From Thermococcus alcaliphilus (GTDB lineage Archaea; Methanobacteriota_B; Thermococci; Thermococcales; Thermococcaceae), in contig NZ_JAMXLV010000018.1 in the NCBI RefSeq assembly GCF_024054535.1, positions 1-64,000 on the forward strand: a DNA stretch of 64,000 nucleotides, in the 5' to 3' direction. Below the pieces are notes generated by a model. It searched no databases. It was given only the letters and a program-made list of their open reading frames with translations, and was not told the DNA's origin. Positions 33,952-42,939 of this stretch are shown here, in pieces (the stretch's first letter is position 1; the number at the start of each line of letters is the position of its first letter). Position numbers and translations under genes: made by a program.

Positions 33952-35544
33952 ATGAGAAAGATGTTGCCTATTTTATTTATAGGACTATTAGTTTTTGCAG
34001 TCGGATGTACTCAAACCTCCACCACGACTTCAACAACTACTCAAGGAGGAATAGACTTTAGCTCCTACAACAGGGGAGAAATAATCCAAAAATGGGCGGA
34101 GATATTCAGCACTGAGACAGTTTATGTAAGCGAGGGATATGAAGAGCTTGCAAAGCACTACTTCCCAAATGCTCAAATTAAGACTAAAAACGAGTTTGAA
34201 AGTGGTATAGCGATCTTATCTCCGGAAGATGCAAGGGAGCTTCTTAGAGGAAAGCCCATTGTCACAACTCCAAGGGAGTATTTTGGATATGTGGTCTACA
34301 AGTCTGGGATCAAATTCGTTGGTGAGGAGATAGGGACTATAATTGCATACAAAGAAAACGGCAAGGATAGGCTTATTTTCACAGGGAATGGAAAATCTGG
34401 GATAGGTGCGGCTTTAAAATTTGCAGAAGAGTTAAAAGAGGGGAGAGAGTTAAATCCTTCTGTTGTTCTGAGGAGAGGTGACTTCGAAGGAGTAGTCATT
34501 AAAGTGATAGGGGATAACGACTGGGATGGAATAAAAGATAATGACGAATACTGGCTCCTAAAGGAGATATACGTGGAAGAGCCCTTCATTTACAGCTGGA
34601 GAATCGTTAAAGGAGAGAACATAACTGTAAGCGGAGGCTTTATAAGACTTGTAAACGGCTCAAAAGTCCATATAAAAGCCCTTGGATTCAACGTAAGCGT
34701 TAAGGTCAAGGATCCGAAAGGCGTCCAGATAACCTACGTAATCGAGAACATAAATCCCCAGTTCGTTGAGTATCCAAACGGGGCTAAGGTAGGAGATACT
34801 TGGATAGAGCTTACCACGAGTGAGGACTTCTCTATAACTCCCAAAGAAGTGGAGAGCTTCACGTTCTTGGCATTTGGCGACCACAGACCTGGAAGCGGGA
34901 CAAAGCAGCCGGAGGTATTCTTCAAGATAAGAGACCTCATGAACGAAGATACTGGAGCTTTTATAATTGACAGCGGAGATTTGGTCTACTCGGGGAAAGT
35001 TGAAGAGTGGGCAGAGCTGTTGAAGGAGTGGAAGTTCAACAAGCCCGTGTTTGTTGCTCCCGGAAATCACGAATACCAAGGAGAAGGAAAGAACATCTAT
35101 CACAAGTTCTTTGGACCAACAGATTATTCCTTTGTTCTTGGCAAATATTACTTCATCTTTGCCAATAACGTTGAGAACAACTACAAGCTAACATCCGCTC
35201 AGTGGGCGTGGCTTGAAAAAGAGCTTGGAAAAGCAAAAGCCTTAGGCAAAAGACCTGTTATAGTTATGCACACACCTCCAATAGATCCCAGGCCTGAGGG
35301 AGACCATGCAATGAATCCAACGGATGCCAAAAAACTCTTAGAGCTCATGAAGGAATATAACGCCTTTGGAGTGTTTGGGCACATCCACATCTACTGGTAC
35401 GGCGAAAAGGATGGTGTGAAAATGGTGATAACCGGCGGCGGAGGGGCACCACCATATGCAAAACCCGACGAAGGAGGCTTCTACCACTACGTAAGGATAA
35501 ACGCAGGAGATACCATAGCTGTAGAGCCTGTGAAAGTCGAATAG
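33952..35544 (+). CDS. Secreted metallophosphoesterase lipoprotein
   Basis: This 530-residue protein has a signal peptide with lipobox FAVGC, a Thr/Ser-rich linker, and a unique N-terminal domain of about 280 residues. A calcineurin-like phosphoesterase domain follows: FGDHRPG, SGDLVYSG, GNHEY, HTPP and FGHIH are all present. An aspartate-rich DNDWDGIKDNDEYW loop resembles a calcium-binding element. It probably hydrolyses phosphoesters at the cell surface. The phosphate permease follows 107 bp downstream under its own promoter, which makes phosphate scavenging plausible but unproven. GGTGAG precedes ATG 33952. Confidence 0.85.
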   Translation: MRKMLPILFIGLLVFAVGCTQTSTTTSTTTQGGIDFSSYNRGEIIQKWAEIFSTETVYVSEGYEELAKHYFPNAQIKTKNEFESGIAILSPEDARELLRGKPIVTTPREYFGYVVYKSGIKFVGEEIGTIIAYKENGKDRLIFTGNGKSGIGAALKFAEELKEGRELNPSVVLRRGDFEGVVIKVIGDNDWDGIKDNDEYWLLKEIYVEEPFIYSWRIVKGENITVSGGFIRLVNGSKVHIKALGFNVSVKVKDPKGVQITYVIENINPQFVEYPNGAKVGDTWIELTTSEDFSITPKEVESFTFLAFGDHRPGSGTKQPEVFFKIRDLMNEDTGAFIIDSGDLVYSGKVEEWAELLKEWKFNKPVFVAPGNHEYQGEGKNIYHKFFGPTDYSFVLGKYYFIFANNVENNYKLTSAQWAWLEKELGKAKALGKRPVIVMHTPPIDPRPEGDHAMNPTDAKKLLELMKEYNAFGVFGHIHIYWYGEKDGVKMVITGGGGAPPYAKPDEGGFYHYVRINAGDTIAVEPVKVE

Positions 35545-35613
35545 TTCTTTTTCCCTTTTCTATATATTCTATATAGTCAACTGTATCCAGCTATATTCTA
35601 TTGCGGCAAAGTA

Positions 35614-35621
35614 TTTATATA
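35614..35621 (+). promoter_or_regulatory. TATA box of the phosphate permease unit
   Basis: TTTATATA lies 31-38 bp before the pit ATG, leaving a short leader with GGTGATG. The T-rich DNA at 35546-35560 just before it may end the metallophosphoesterase transcript. Confidence 0.6.
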
Positions 35622-35651
35622 CATCATATTTAGCCTGCTCTGGTGATGAAA

Positions 35652-36878
35652 ATGATCGAGCTACTTAGTGATCCCTGGTTGTTCATCACAATTGCGGTTG
35701 GCCTTTTTATGGCATGGGCAATAGGTGCAAACGATGCTGCAAACTCAATGAGTACAGCCGTTGGAGCCGGAGCAATAACACCAAAGCAGGCAGTTATAAT
35801 AGCGGGCGTGCTTGAATTCACAGGTGCTTATCTCTTCGGAAAAAGCGTTACCGAAACTGTTAGGAAAGGAATAATCGATGCGTCTCAAATAAGCGATCCA
35901 AATGTTATTGTTTATGGCTCTATTGCCGCCCTTCTTGCGGCCTCGCTATGGTTGCTGTTTGCATCAAAGTTTGGATTGCCAGTGTCAACGACCCACTCCA
36001 TTATAGGAGGCATAGTTGGTTATGGTATGGTATATGCCGGAACTTCAATAGTGAATTGGGGCAAGATGGCACAAGTAGTTGCCAGCTGGATACTCTCTCC
36101 GATATTTGGCGCAATAGTTGCATTCGTCGTCATAAAACTTGTCTCTAAAACCATACTCCAGCAAAAAGATCCAATAGAAAGCGCTAAAAAATGGGCGCCT
36201 GTGTGGATAGGACTTGCATTTGTTGTCATAGGCTCAATGTTCTATATCAAGGTTATGCATGGGAAGTCTCTTTTCATTGCGGTGAGTAGATACGGTCTTG
36301 CGGCAGGAATCGGAGCGTTTTTGGTCAGCTTTGCACTTTTGAGAAGAAACTTCAAAGCGACCGATCCATACTGGGGGGCTGAGGCGATATTTAGAAAGGT
36401 CCAAGTGCTAACCTCCGCCTATGTTGCTCTCTCCCACGGTGCAAACGATGTTGCAAATGCAGTCGGACCTGTTGCGGCAGTTTATGCAGTAGCAACTATG
36501 GGGTTAGCTGGAATGAAGGTTCCAGTGCCAAGATGGATTTTAGCGATGGGTGGTTTAGGAATAGCCATAGGAGTAGCAACTTATGGATACAAGGTTATGG
36601 AAACCGTTGGAAGGAAAATCACCGAGCTGACAAACACGAGAGGATTTAGCATAGATTTCTCCGCTGCAACAGTAGTGCTGGTAGCCTCTTGGTTGGGACT
36701 GCCAATTTCCACAACACACACCGTTGTAGGAGCCGTTATAGGTGTGGGTCTGGCAAGAGGAGTAAAAGCAATAAACAAGGACATCGTTAAGGATATAGTC
36801 ATATCTTGGTTTGTAACCGTGCCTGTGGCGGCTATAATTGCGGGCATTGTGTTTAAGATACTAATGATTGTGGGGTGA
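35652..36878 (+). CDS. pit: Low-affinity phosphate permease (Pit family)
   Basis: This 408-residue permease has two homologous halves. Each contains the signature GANDAANS (near residue 25) or GANDVANAVGP, and VSTTHSIIGG or ISTTHTVVGA. It imports phosphate coupled to protons or sodium. ATG 35652 has GGTGA five bases upstream; GTG 35643 sits within that site. The DUF47 gene begins 5 nt after its stop. Confidence 0.94.
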   Translation: MIELLSDPWLFITIAVGLFMAWAIGANDAANSMSTAVGAGAITPKQAVIIAGVLEFTGAYLFGKSVTETVRKGIIDASQISDPNVIVYGSIAALLAASLWLLFASKFGLPVSTTHSIIGGIVGYGMVYAGTSIVNWGKMAQVVASWILSPIFGAIVAFVVIKLVSKTILQQKDPIESAKKWAPVWIGLAFVVIGSMFYIKVMHGKSLFIAVSRYGLAAGIGAFLVSFALLRRNFKATDPYWGAEAIFRKVQVLTSAYVALSHGANDVANAVGPVAAVYAVATMGLAGMKVPVPRWILAMGGLGIAIGVATYGYKVMETVGRKITELTNTRGFSIDFSAATVVLVASWLGLPISTTHTVVGAVIGVGLARGVKAINKDIVKDIVISWFVTVPVAAIIAGIVFKILMIVG

Positions 36879-36883
36879 AAATG

Positions 36884-37570
36884 ATGCAGGTCTGGACAAA
36901 ATTATTCGCTAAAAGCCCGTTTAAGCCTTTAATAAAGCACGCTGAAGTTGTTTTAGAGACTGTAGAAACTCTTGAGAGGGCCCTTGAGGCATGGGATAAA
37001 GGAGAATACGAGGCAATGAGAGAATACGCGAGGAAAGTAGATGATCTCGAGGACTTTGCCGACAAAATCAAAGAGGAGATAAGGGATAGCTTAAGTTCAA
37101 AACTCTTTATGCCCGTTAACCGGGGAGACATCTTAAGGTATCTTCAGATGCAGGATAAAATAGCAGATGCCGCTGAGAACACTGCAAAGTGGCTTCTAGT
37201 TAGAGACCCAAACGATACTCCCGAAGACCTCAAGGAGGAAGTGAGAAGTCTAATAATGAAGATGAGTCAGGAAAGCATCAAAGCAGCAAAACTCGTCTAT
37301 GAGGCAATAGTTCAAATGGATAGAGTTATAGAGAGCGGGTTCGGTGAGAAAGAAATCGAGAGGGAGTACGAAATAATCAAGGAAATAGAAGGCGTTGAGC
37401 ACAAAATAGATGAACTCGATACCAAGTTCATGGAGATAATTTTCAAAAACTCTTCCAGGTTAGAGTGGGGACTTGGAATGTATCTCCTCAACATTGCAAA
37501 AACGCTAAGCAACATATCGGATAGAGCAAAAGACGCAGCAGAGAGAATAAGACTAATGATGAACAAATGA
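36884..37570 (+). CDS. Pit accessory protein (DUF47, PhoU-like)
   Basis: The ~228-residue helical protein contains PVNRGDILRYLQMQDKIADAAE and a closing ISDRAKDAAERIR block, both typical of DUF47. The family is the usual partner of Pit permeases and may modulate transport. Two adjacent ATGs (36881, 36884) are possible; the second gives the better 5-nt spacing from GGTGA. It is a paralogue of the protein at 17317. Confidence 0.88.
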   Translation: MQVWTKLFAKSPFKPLIKHAEVVLETVETLERALEAWDKGEYEAMREYARKVDDLEDFADKIKEEIRDSLSSKLFMPVNRGDILRYLQMQDKIADAAENTAKWLLVRDPNDTPEDLKEEVRSLIMKMSQESIKAAKLVYEAIVQMDRVIESGFGEKEIEREYEIIKEIEGVEHKIDELDTKFMEIIFKNSSRLEWGLGMYLLNIAKTLSNISDRAKDAAERIRLMMNK

Positions 37571-37637
37571 ACTTCTCTGGTTTTCTGCTTTTTTAAGTTT
37601 TTGTTCAGTTCTCAAGGAAAAGTAAGAAGAGAAAACT

Positions 37638-37865
37638 TCAGATAGCTATCATGGTTGAGGTCATTTGTATTTCGGGCATCTTCCTTATTCTTTCTGTTAT
37701 GAAGTGGTCGAGATCTTTGAGCGTATCTGTCTCAACCTTAACTATAAGGTCATACTCTCCATAAACCACATATGCTTCCTTTACTTCCGGATAGGTAAGA
37801 AGTTTCTCCATAACTTCCCTTTCCTTTCCAGCGGCCGTCACCATCAAAATAAACGCCGTCACCAT
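37638..37865 (-). CDS. Stand-alone Lrp/AsnC ligand-binding (RAM) domain
   Basis: The 75-residue protein is only the alpha-beta RAM sandwich of Lrp regulators (YVVYGEYDLIVKVETDTLKDLDHFITERIRKMP). It has no DNA-binding helix-turn-helix. Such proteins bind amino acids and may assemble with full-length Lrp proteins or act alone. GGTGG precedes the ATG. It is monocistronic, beside an acetamidase-like gene. Confidence 0.9.
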   Translation of the reverse strand: MVTAFILMVTAAGKEREVMEKLLTYPEVKEAYVVYGEYDLIVKVETDTLKDLDHFITERIRKMPEIQMTSTMIAI

Positions 37866-37951
37866 AGCTTACCACCAATAATATTTGGTTTTTTGAGTAT
37901 TTAAGCTTATCGTCATTGATAAGGAAAAAATGACAAATTAGGGGAAGCTAA

Positions 37952-38857
37952 TTATTCCAAAGATAGCGCCTTTAAAACATCTTTTGCCGACACATACTCT
38001 TTTGGAATCTTAATTCTCACGGTCTTTTTAGGATCCACCAGCTGGCTTATCTCAACGTCCAAAATAAGGCTCCCCAGCATGTATGCTTCTTCCCAGCTTA
38101 ATCCTAAGGCTTTTTGAAGGACTTTAACACCGAGTTCAGTTGTCTGCCTAATAGCATCCCATAAATCTTCCTCGGAAACGAGTATATACAAGGAGCCTTC
38201 TGTTTCAAGTACCGGATATGGAGGAGCCATTCCTTTTACAATGCCAACCCTTACCGTCACCTTTCCCGAGACTTCACAAGCTGAGACGCAGATTTCCCCA
38301 TCTCCCATTACCGCGTGTAGGTCTCCAATAGCCAGCAATCCTCCCTCAACGAAGACGGGCAGATAAAGAGTGGTGCCTTTTCTTATGAGTTTGGTGTCCA
38401 TGTTTCCACCGTGCTTGCCGGGTTCGCCACATGGAATTTCTTTTAGAGATGCAACGCCGATAACTCCTATCATAGGCTTTGCAGGTATTCTAAGATCTCC
38501 AAAATAGACAAAGCCGTCTTTGATTTTGCAGACTTTAGTTTTCGGCTCTTTAACCATATCCCCTAAAACTCCTGCATTTGGTGCAATAACAACCACTCCC
38601 TTGTCTGCCACTTCTATATCCAGAATCTCAACCTTTAAGGCATCTCCTGGTTTTGCACCTTTTACGTAAAGTGGCCCTGTTGCGGGATTTACCTTTGAGA
38701 AGTCCACAGCTGCAAGGGTTTGCTCCTCTGAGGTTATCTGGTTGGAAAGAGCATCCAAAGTCTCAAAAACCACTATCTCTCCGTTTTCTGCTTCTGCAGC
38801 TGGTCTAAGATTTGGCCCAAAGGCAAAAATATGCTTGGACTTATCTATAAAGAGCAT
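37952..38857 (-). CDS. Acetamidase/formamidase family amidohydrolase
   Basis: This 301-residue protein shows the family elements TGPLYVKGAKPGDALKVEI, GKHGGNMDTK, AIGDLHAVMGDGEICV and the C-terminal LSWEEAYMLGSLILDV. It would release ammonia from short-chain amides; the natural substrate in Thermococcales is not known. ATG 38857 follows GGTGG by 5 nt, and the GTG at 38866 belongs to the site. It is divergent from the kinase gene. Confidence 0.87.
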   Translation of the reverse strand: MLFIDKSKHIFAFGPNLRPAAEAENGEIVVFETLDALSNQITSEEQTLAAVDFSKVNPATGPLYVKGAKPGDALKVEILDIEVADKGVVVIAPNAGVLGDMVKEPKTKVCKIKDGFVYFGDLRIPAKPMIGVIGVASLKEIPCGEPGKHGGNMDTKLIRKGTTLYLPVFVEGGLLAIGDLHAVMGDGEICVSACEVSGKVTVRVGIVKGMAPPYPVLETEGSLYILVSEEDLWDAIRQTTELGVKVLQKALGLSWEEAYMLGSLILDVEISQLVDPKKTVRIKIPKEYVSAKDVLKALSLE

Positions 38858-38915
38858 GTACACCACCAGCTTTAAAATATCCCAGCAATGTTAATTAAAC
38901 TATCGGGGAAGAAAA

Positions 38916-39560
38916 ATGGAGCATCTCATAAGTCAGAAGGAGCTCGAGAAGTTCAAAGAACTTCTCGGGAAAAGGGGAGTTAAGCTCGAAAAATTCTACT
39001 CTAAAGGAACAACTAGCTTAGTGTTTACTGGAAATGCAGAGGGCAAAAAGGTTATCATAAAGCTCGAGAGACCTGATTCACCGAGAAAGAACTTCAAGAG
39101 GGAAGCAGAAATCCTGAAGTTTCTTGAAAGAGAAGAAATAACGCCACGTTTGGTGGATTATGGTGTTTTTGAGGGGAGAGAATTTCTCGTTAGAGAGTTT
39201 GCCGAAGGTGAGCCCCTGCTTTATGCAACTCCTCGAAAAAAGCACATACTTCAGATACTTGAAAAAACGTATCGGCTCGATGTTCTAGGCATTGATCACG
39301 GGCAGATACAGGGAGGAAAGCACATTATAATCAACGATACCGTCTGGATAATCGACTTTGAAAAAGCGGGCTTTAGAAAGCCAAAGAACGTAACCTCTGC
39401 CATGGCAATGATATTTCTCAACGACAACATTATCGCAAAAAGGGTTAGGGAAAAATTTAACCTAGATACTCGCTTCCTAAACGCTTTACGAGAGGCGTTG
39501 AGGGAATATAAGAGGACGAAAAACATTGAGAAGATCAGGGAGCTACTTTCTAGTCTTTAA
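38916..39560 (+). CDS. Small RIO/Bud32-like protein kinase (COG2112)
   Basis: The 214-residue predicted Ser/Thr kinase has a glycine-poor ATP loop (SKGTTSLVFTG), a lysine in VIIKLERP, a catalytic loop with DHGQIQGGKH and the metal motif IDFEKAG. This degenerate loop pattern defines the archaeal COG2112 group. Substrates are unknown. A purine-rich GGGGAAG precedes the ATG. It overlaps a small convergent membrane protein gene by 18 bp. Confidence 0.83.
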   Translation: MEHLISQKELEKFKELLGKRGVKLEKFYSKGTTSLVFTGNAEGKKVIIKLERPDSPRKNFKREAEILKFLEREEITPRLVDYGVFEGREFLVREFAEGEPLLYATPRKKHILQILEKTYRLDVLGIDHGQIQGGKHIIINDTVWIIDFEKAGFRKPKNVTSAMAMIFLNDNIIAKRVREKFNLDTRFLNALREALREYKRTKNIEKIRELLSSL

Positions 39561-39854
39561 TCTGTCCCATCCCCATATTGAAAGGGGAATCAAAAACGCC
39601 GCAATAATGAGCCCTATTCTTGGATCAATGAGATACTCAAAGAGGAGGATTATGAAAATCGTTATGCCGATCATAACAAACAAGTCTCGATCAAAAATTC
39701 TAGATTTTGCGAGGAGGTTCATCTCCCTGGAGATGTAAGCAAGATACAGAGGGATTCCCAAGGCAGCTATTGCTACACCAACATAGCTTTTGGAGACGAT
39801 TGAAACAATTAGGCCGATTAAAAGTATCCCCAAGACAGCGTATTCACTCTTCAT
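39543..39854 (-). CDS. Small polytopic membrane protein
   Basis: The 103-residue product has four hydrophobic segments and a basic C-terminus (WDRLKTRK). A leftward TATA-like ATTTAAAG about 25-30 bp before the ATG supports expression, though no clear GGTGA site is seen. It is not assigned to a family. It is divergent from the acylaminoacyl peptidase gene. Confidence 0.65.
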   Translation of the reverse strand: MKSEYAVLGILLIGLIVSIVSKSYVGVAIAALGIPLYLAYISREMNLLAKSRIFDRDLFVMIGITIFIILLFEYLIDPRIGLIIAAFLIPLSIWGWDRLKTRK

Positions 39855-39919
39855 GGAGTAGAGGTCATCAATTAACTTTAAATAATTTAGGGCTTATTTT
39901 ATATTTAGGTGATAGCGTT

Positions 39920-41824
39920 ATGAGTAAGATCGAATGGAATGAAAACACCTTCTCTAAGTTTGCCTATTTGAGTGACCCGAGGATATCAAAGGATGGGAAG
40001 AAGGTTGCATACGTCCTAACAAAGGCAAACCTAAAGGACAACAAGTATGAAAACACTATAGTGGTTGAAGAGGTTGAAGAAGGCGGAAGAAAATTCATTG
40101 AAAATGCATCGATGCCTCGGTTTTCTCCAAGCGGAAAGAAAATAACCTTTGTAAGGGCAAATGAAGAAAAGAAAACTGCAGAAGTGTGGCTTTATGATTT
40201 GAGCTCAATGAGCGGAAAGAAAGTCCTTGAGGCAAAGAACATCCTCGACGTAAGCTGGAATGAAGATGATAGGAGAATACTAATAACGGGCTTCAAAAGA
40301 AGAGACGACGAGGATTTCGTCTTTGAAGACGACGTTCCCGTGTGGTTCGATGCTAAGGGCTTTTTTGATGGTGAGAAGACAACATTCTGGATAGTCGATA
40401 CTGAGAGCGAAGAAGTTCTTGAGGAGTTTGATGCAGAGAGGTTCTCCTCCGCAATATGGCACGGGGATGCAGTTATTTACAACGCCCCCCACAGAATGGA
40501 TGGGAAGCTTCAGTTCTTCAAGTTCTATGACGTGTATCTCTACAAGGATGGAGAGAGTGAAAAACTCTTTGAAGGAGTTTCATATGCTGCTGTACACTCC
40601 AATGGAGAGCTAGTTTTACTCTATGGAAAGCCAAAGAAAGAGAAGAGAAGCGAGCATAACTTCTTCTACCTCTGGGACGGCAAAGACGTCAAACCACTAA
40701 CGGAACAATTCGTCCACAACAACGGAGGAGGAAAGCTCGATGAGAAAGGAAACCTCTACTTCACCATGGCAAAAGAAGGAAAAATAAGCCTCTACAAGCT
40801 CGAAGGAAAAACTTTAGCCCCAATAGTAGAGGACAGCTCCTGGGTAATGGGTTTCGACGTGAGCGGAGATGGAAAAGTAGTTCTCCTTAAAGAGACCGAC
40901 ACAAGGCTTAGGGAGCTCTACCTTTGGGACGGAGAGCTGAAGCAGATAACAGACTACAATGGGCCGATATTTGCGAAGCTTAAGGCAAGACCAATAAGGC
41001 ACTTCCGGTTCAAGAGCCTTGATTTAGAGCTTGATGGGTGGTACATTAAGCCTGATATCAAAGAAGGCGAAAAAGCTCCGGTGATAGTGTTTGTCCACGG
41101 CGGGCCTAAAGGAATGTACGGCTATTACTTCAAGTACGAGATGCAGTTAATGGCTGACAAAGGCTATTACGTGGTTTTCGTTAACCCAAGGGGAAGCAAT
41201 GGCTATGATGAAGACTTTGCCCTAAGAGTTCTTGAGAGAACGGGCTTAGAAGACTTCCAAGATATTCTAAACGGAGTAGAGGAGTTCTTTAAACTTGAGC
41301 CTCAGGCAGATAGGGAGAGGGTTGGGATAACAGGTATAAGCTATGGCGGCTTCATGACAAACTGGGCACTAACACAGAGCGATCTCTTTAAAGCAGGGAT
41401 AAGCGAGAACGGCATAAGCTACTGGCTCACAAGCTACGCTTTCTCCGATATAGGCTTGTGGTTCGACAAGGAGGTAATAGGAGACAACCCACTCGAAAAC
41501 GAGAATTACAAAAAGCTGAGCCCACTCTTCTATGCCAAAAACGTTAAAGCCCCTCTACTGCTGATTCACTCCCTTGAAGACTACCGCTGCCCACTCGACC
41601 AGAGCGTGATGTTCTACCACGTGCTTAAGGACTTAGGTAAAGAAGTCTACATTGCAATCTTTAAACGCGGCGCCCACGGGCACAGCCTAAGGGGAAGCCC
41701 AAGACACAGGGCAAAGCGCTACAAGCTCTTCATGGAGTTCTTCGAAAGAAAGCTCAAGAAGTATGAGGAAGGCTTTGATGTGGAGAAGATATTAAAGGGA
41801 TGTAACAACAAAAAGGGAGAATGA
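39920..41824 (+). CDS. Acylaminoacyl peptidase (S9 prolyl-oligopeptidase family)
   Basis: The 634-residue serine peptidase has an N-terminal beta-propeller (about 1-350) and a C-terminal alpha/beta hydrolase. The nucleophile lies in GISYGGF, the aspartate in EDYRCP and the histidine in RGAHGHS. It removes acylated N-terminal residues or cleaves short peptides. ATG 39920 has GGTGA upstream; the 71-residue extension to 39707 runs through the divergent gene and promoter and is rejected. Confidence 0.93.
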   Translation: MSKIEWNENTFSKFAYLSDPRISKDGKKVAYVLTKANLKDNKYENTIVVEEVEEGGRKFIENASMPRFSPSGKKITFVRANEEKKTAEVWLYDLSSMSGKKVLEAKNILDVSWNEDDRRILITGFKRRDDEDFVFEDDVPVWFDAKGFFDGEKTTFWIVDTESEEVLEEFDAERFSSAIWHGDAVIYNAPHRMDGKLQFFKFYDVYLYKDGESEKLFEGVSYAAVHSNGELVLLYGKPKKEKRSEHNFFYLWDGKDVKPLTEQFVHNNGGGKLDEKGNLYFTMAKEGKISLYKLEGKTLAPIVEDSSWVMGFDVSGDGKVVLLKETDTRLRELYLWDGELKQITDYNGPIFAKLKARPIRHFRFKSLDLELDGWYIKPDIKEGEKAPVIVFVHGGPKGMYGYYFKYEMQLMADKGYYVVFVNPRGSNGYDEDFALRVLERTGLEDFQDILNGVEEFFKLEPQADRERVGITGISYGGFMTNWALTQSDLFKAGISENGISYWLTSYAFSDIGLWFDKEVIGDNPLENENYKKLSPLFYAKNVKAPLLLIHSLEDYRCPLDQSVMFYHVLKDLGKEVYIAIFKRGAHGHSLRGSPRHRAKRYKLFMEFFERKLKKYEEGFDVEKILKGCNNKKGE

Positions 41825-41969
41825 GTTCTCTTTTCCTTATTTTTTGAATGAAACAGTAACATTTGAAGAAGTCGGGAGTATTGCCCTAACAGGTCTTTGA
41901 GATGTAGAAATAGTTCCTGTTTCTAACAATTGACAAAGGCTTAAATCTTTCGACGGGATAATACTTCTG

Positions 41970-42024
41970 AACAATGAGGATACTTTGACCAACTGAGTGG
42001 TGATGACTACGGGAGTGGCCGAGC
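41970..42024 (+). ncRNA. Candidate C/D box sRNA
   Basis: Boxes appear as C ATGAGGA (41974-41980), D' CTGA (41993-41996), C' GTGATGA (42000-42006) and D CCGA (42019-42022). Both guides are exactly 12 nt and the inner spacer is 3 nt, which is typical archaeal geometry. A TATA-like CTTAAAT near 41940 would start transcription around 41968. The terminal boxes each differ by one base from consensus and no terminal stem is obvious, so this is tentative. It abuts the 3' end of the convergent mptE gene. Confidence 0.42.
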
Positions 42025-42717
42025 TTAGAGGTTTATTATCCTTGCTCTCCCATTCTTTTTAAGCCAGTCCAGAAGCATTTGAGCGATTTCAAACTTTTTC
42101 TTTTTAGTCTCCCATATTGGGGTGTGCTCCGTTAAATAGGGTTTGCTCCACTTTCCCACTACTTCTCCAAAATCGAAGCCAGCGAGGATTATCTCTCTAG
42201 CTCCAAGCTCCTCCGCAAGAAAAACAGCTCTGTCTCCATCGGTAAAACCGCCAAAGTTGTAAACAATGTCTAAAGGCTCTGTTTGGCACGTCCCCAAAAC
42301 GTTCTTGAGCTTTGGCACATAAGCTCTAAGCTTGTCCATGTTGTCCCCGTGAGCATGAACAACAACGTAAGCCCCAAGCTTGTTTGCCCCCTTTATGTCT
42401 TCAAACCTTCCATCCAAGTCAGTGACAATAATATCCGGAGTGATGCCATATTCCAAAAGGGCTGAGGTTGCCCCATCGGCGGCTATTAAGGTTCCCCCAA
42501 ATTTTTCTCCCCCGAGTGCTTTCTCCAAGCTCGGTCCAGCTCCAAAAACATGAACTCTCTCGTTAATTCTTTTTTTGAGGTCTTCAGCCAGAATGTAGTT
42601 TTTGTTCTCCAACAAAAGTTCTCTCAATAGAAAGGCAGCTTCTCTGTCTCTCCCTCTATCGTAGCCCATTTTGTCTAGAATTTGGACGTAAAACGGCTCC
42701 CACTCCAACCATTTCAT
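42025..42717 (-). CDS. 6-Hydroxymethylpterin diphosphokinase MptE-like
   Basis: The 230-residue protein of COG1634 has the motifs VHVFGAGPSLEKAL, AADGATSALL, VTDLDGRFE and VVVHAHGDN. MptE of methanogens pyrophosphorylates 6-hydroxymethyl-7,8-dihydropterin on the way to archaeal folates (methanopterin-type). Related pterins in Thermococcales make this role plausible. The gene is monocistronic. Confidence 0.85.
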   Translation of the reverse strand: MKWLEWEPFYVQILDKMGYDRGRDREAAFLLRELLLENKNYILAEDLKKRINERVHVFGAGPSLEKALGGEKFGGTLIAADGATSALLEYGITPDIIVTDLDGRFEDIKGANKLGAYVVVHAHGDNMDKLRAYVPKLKNVLGTCQTEPLDIVYNFGGFTDGDRAVFLAEELGAREIILAGFDFGEVVGKWSKPYLTEHTPIWETKKKKFEIAQMLLDWLKKNGRARIINL

Positions 42718-42939
42718 GTGCTTGTCTATGGCATTCTACTTTATAGAGATTTTGTTGCAAAGGGAAATCAAAGGGTGCAAAAAAATGATTTTGGAGTAAT
42801 TTTTCGCCTATGTCTGTTTGAGCATCAGATGACTTTTACAAAAAAGTAAAAATTTCCCCAATTTAGCAATTTTGCCACCTAAATGACTACAAAAATTTTA
42901 AATACATGACCCCTCTTAGATACACTTTGGTGAATCTCT

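Noticed and set aside
39707-39919. Longer N-terminus for the acylaminoacyl peptidase
   Set aside because: The extension crosses the divergent membrane protein gene and the TATA region. GGTGA before 39920 sets the start.
42009-42028. Similarity of GGGAGTGGCCGAGC to the 5' end of a class II tRNA, suggesting an integration relic
   Set aside because: No matching 3' half or integrase exists nearby. The spacing fits C/D boxes better.
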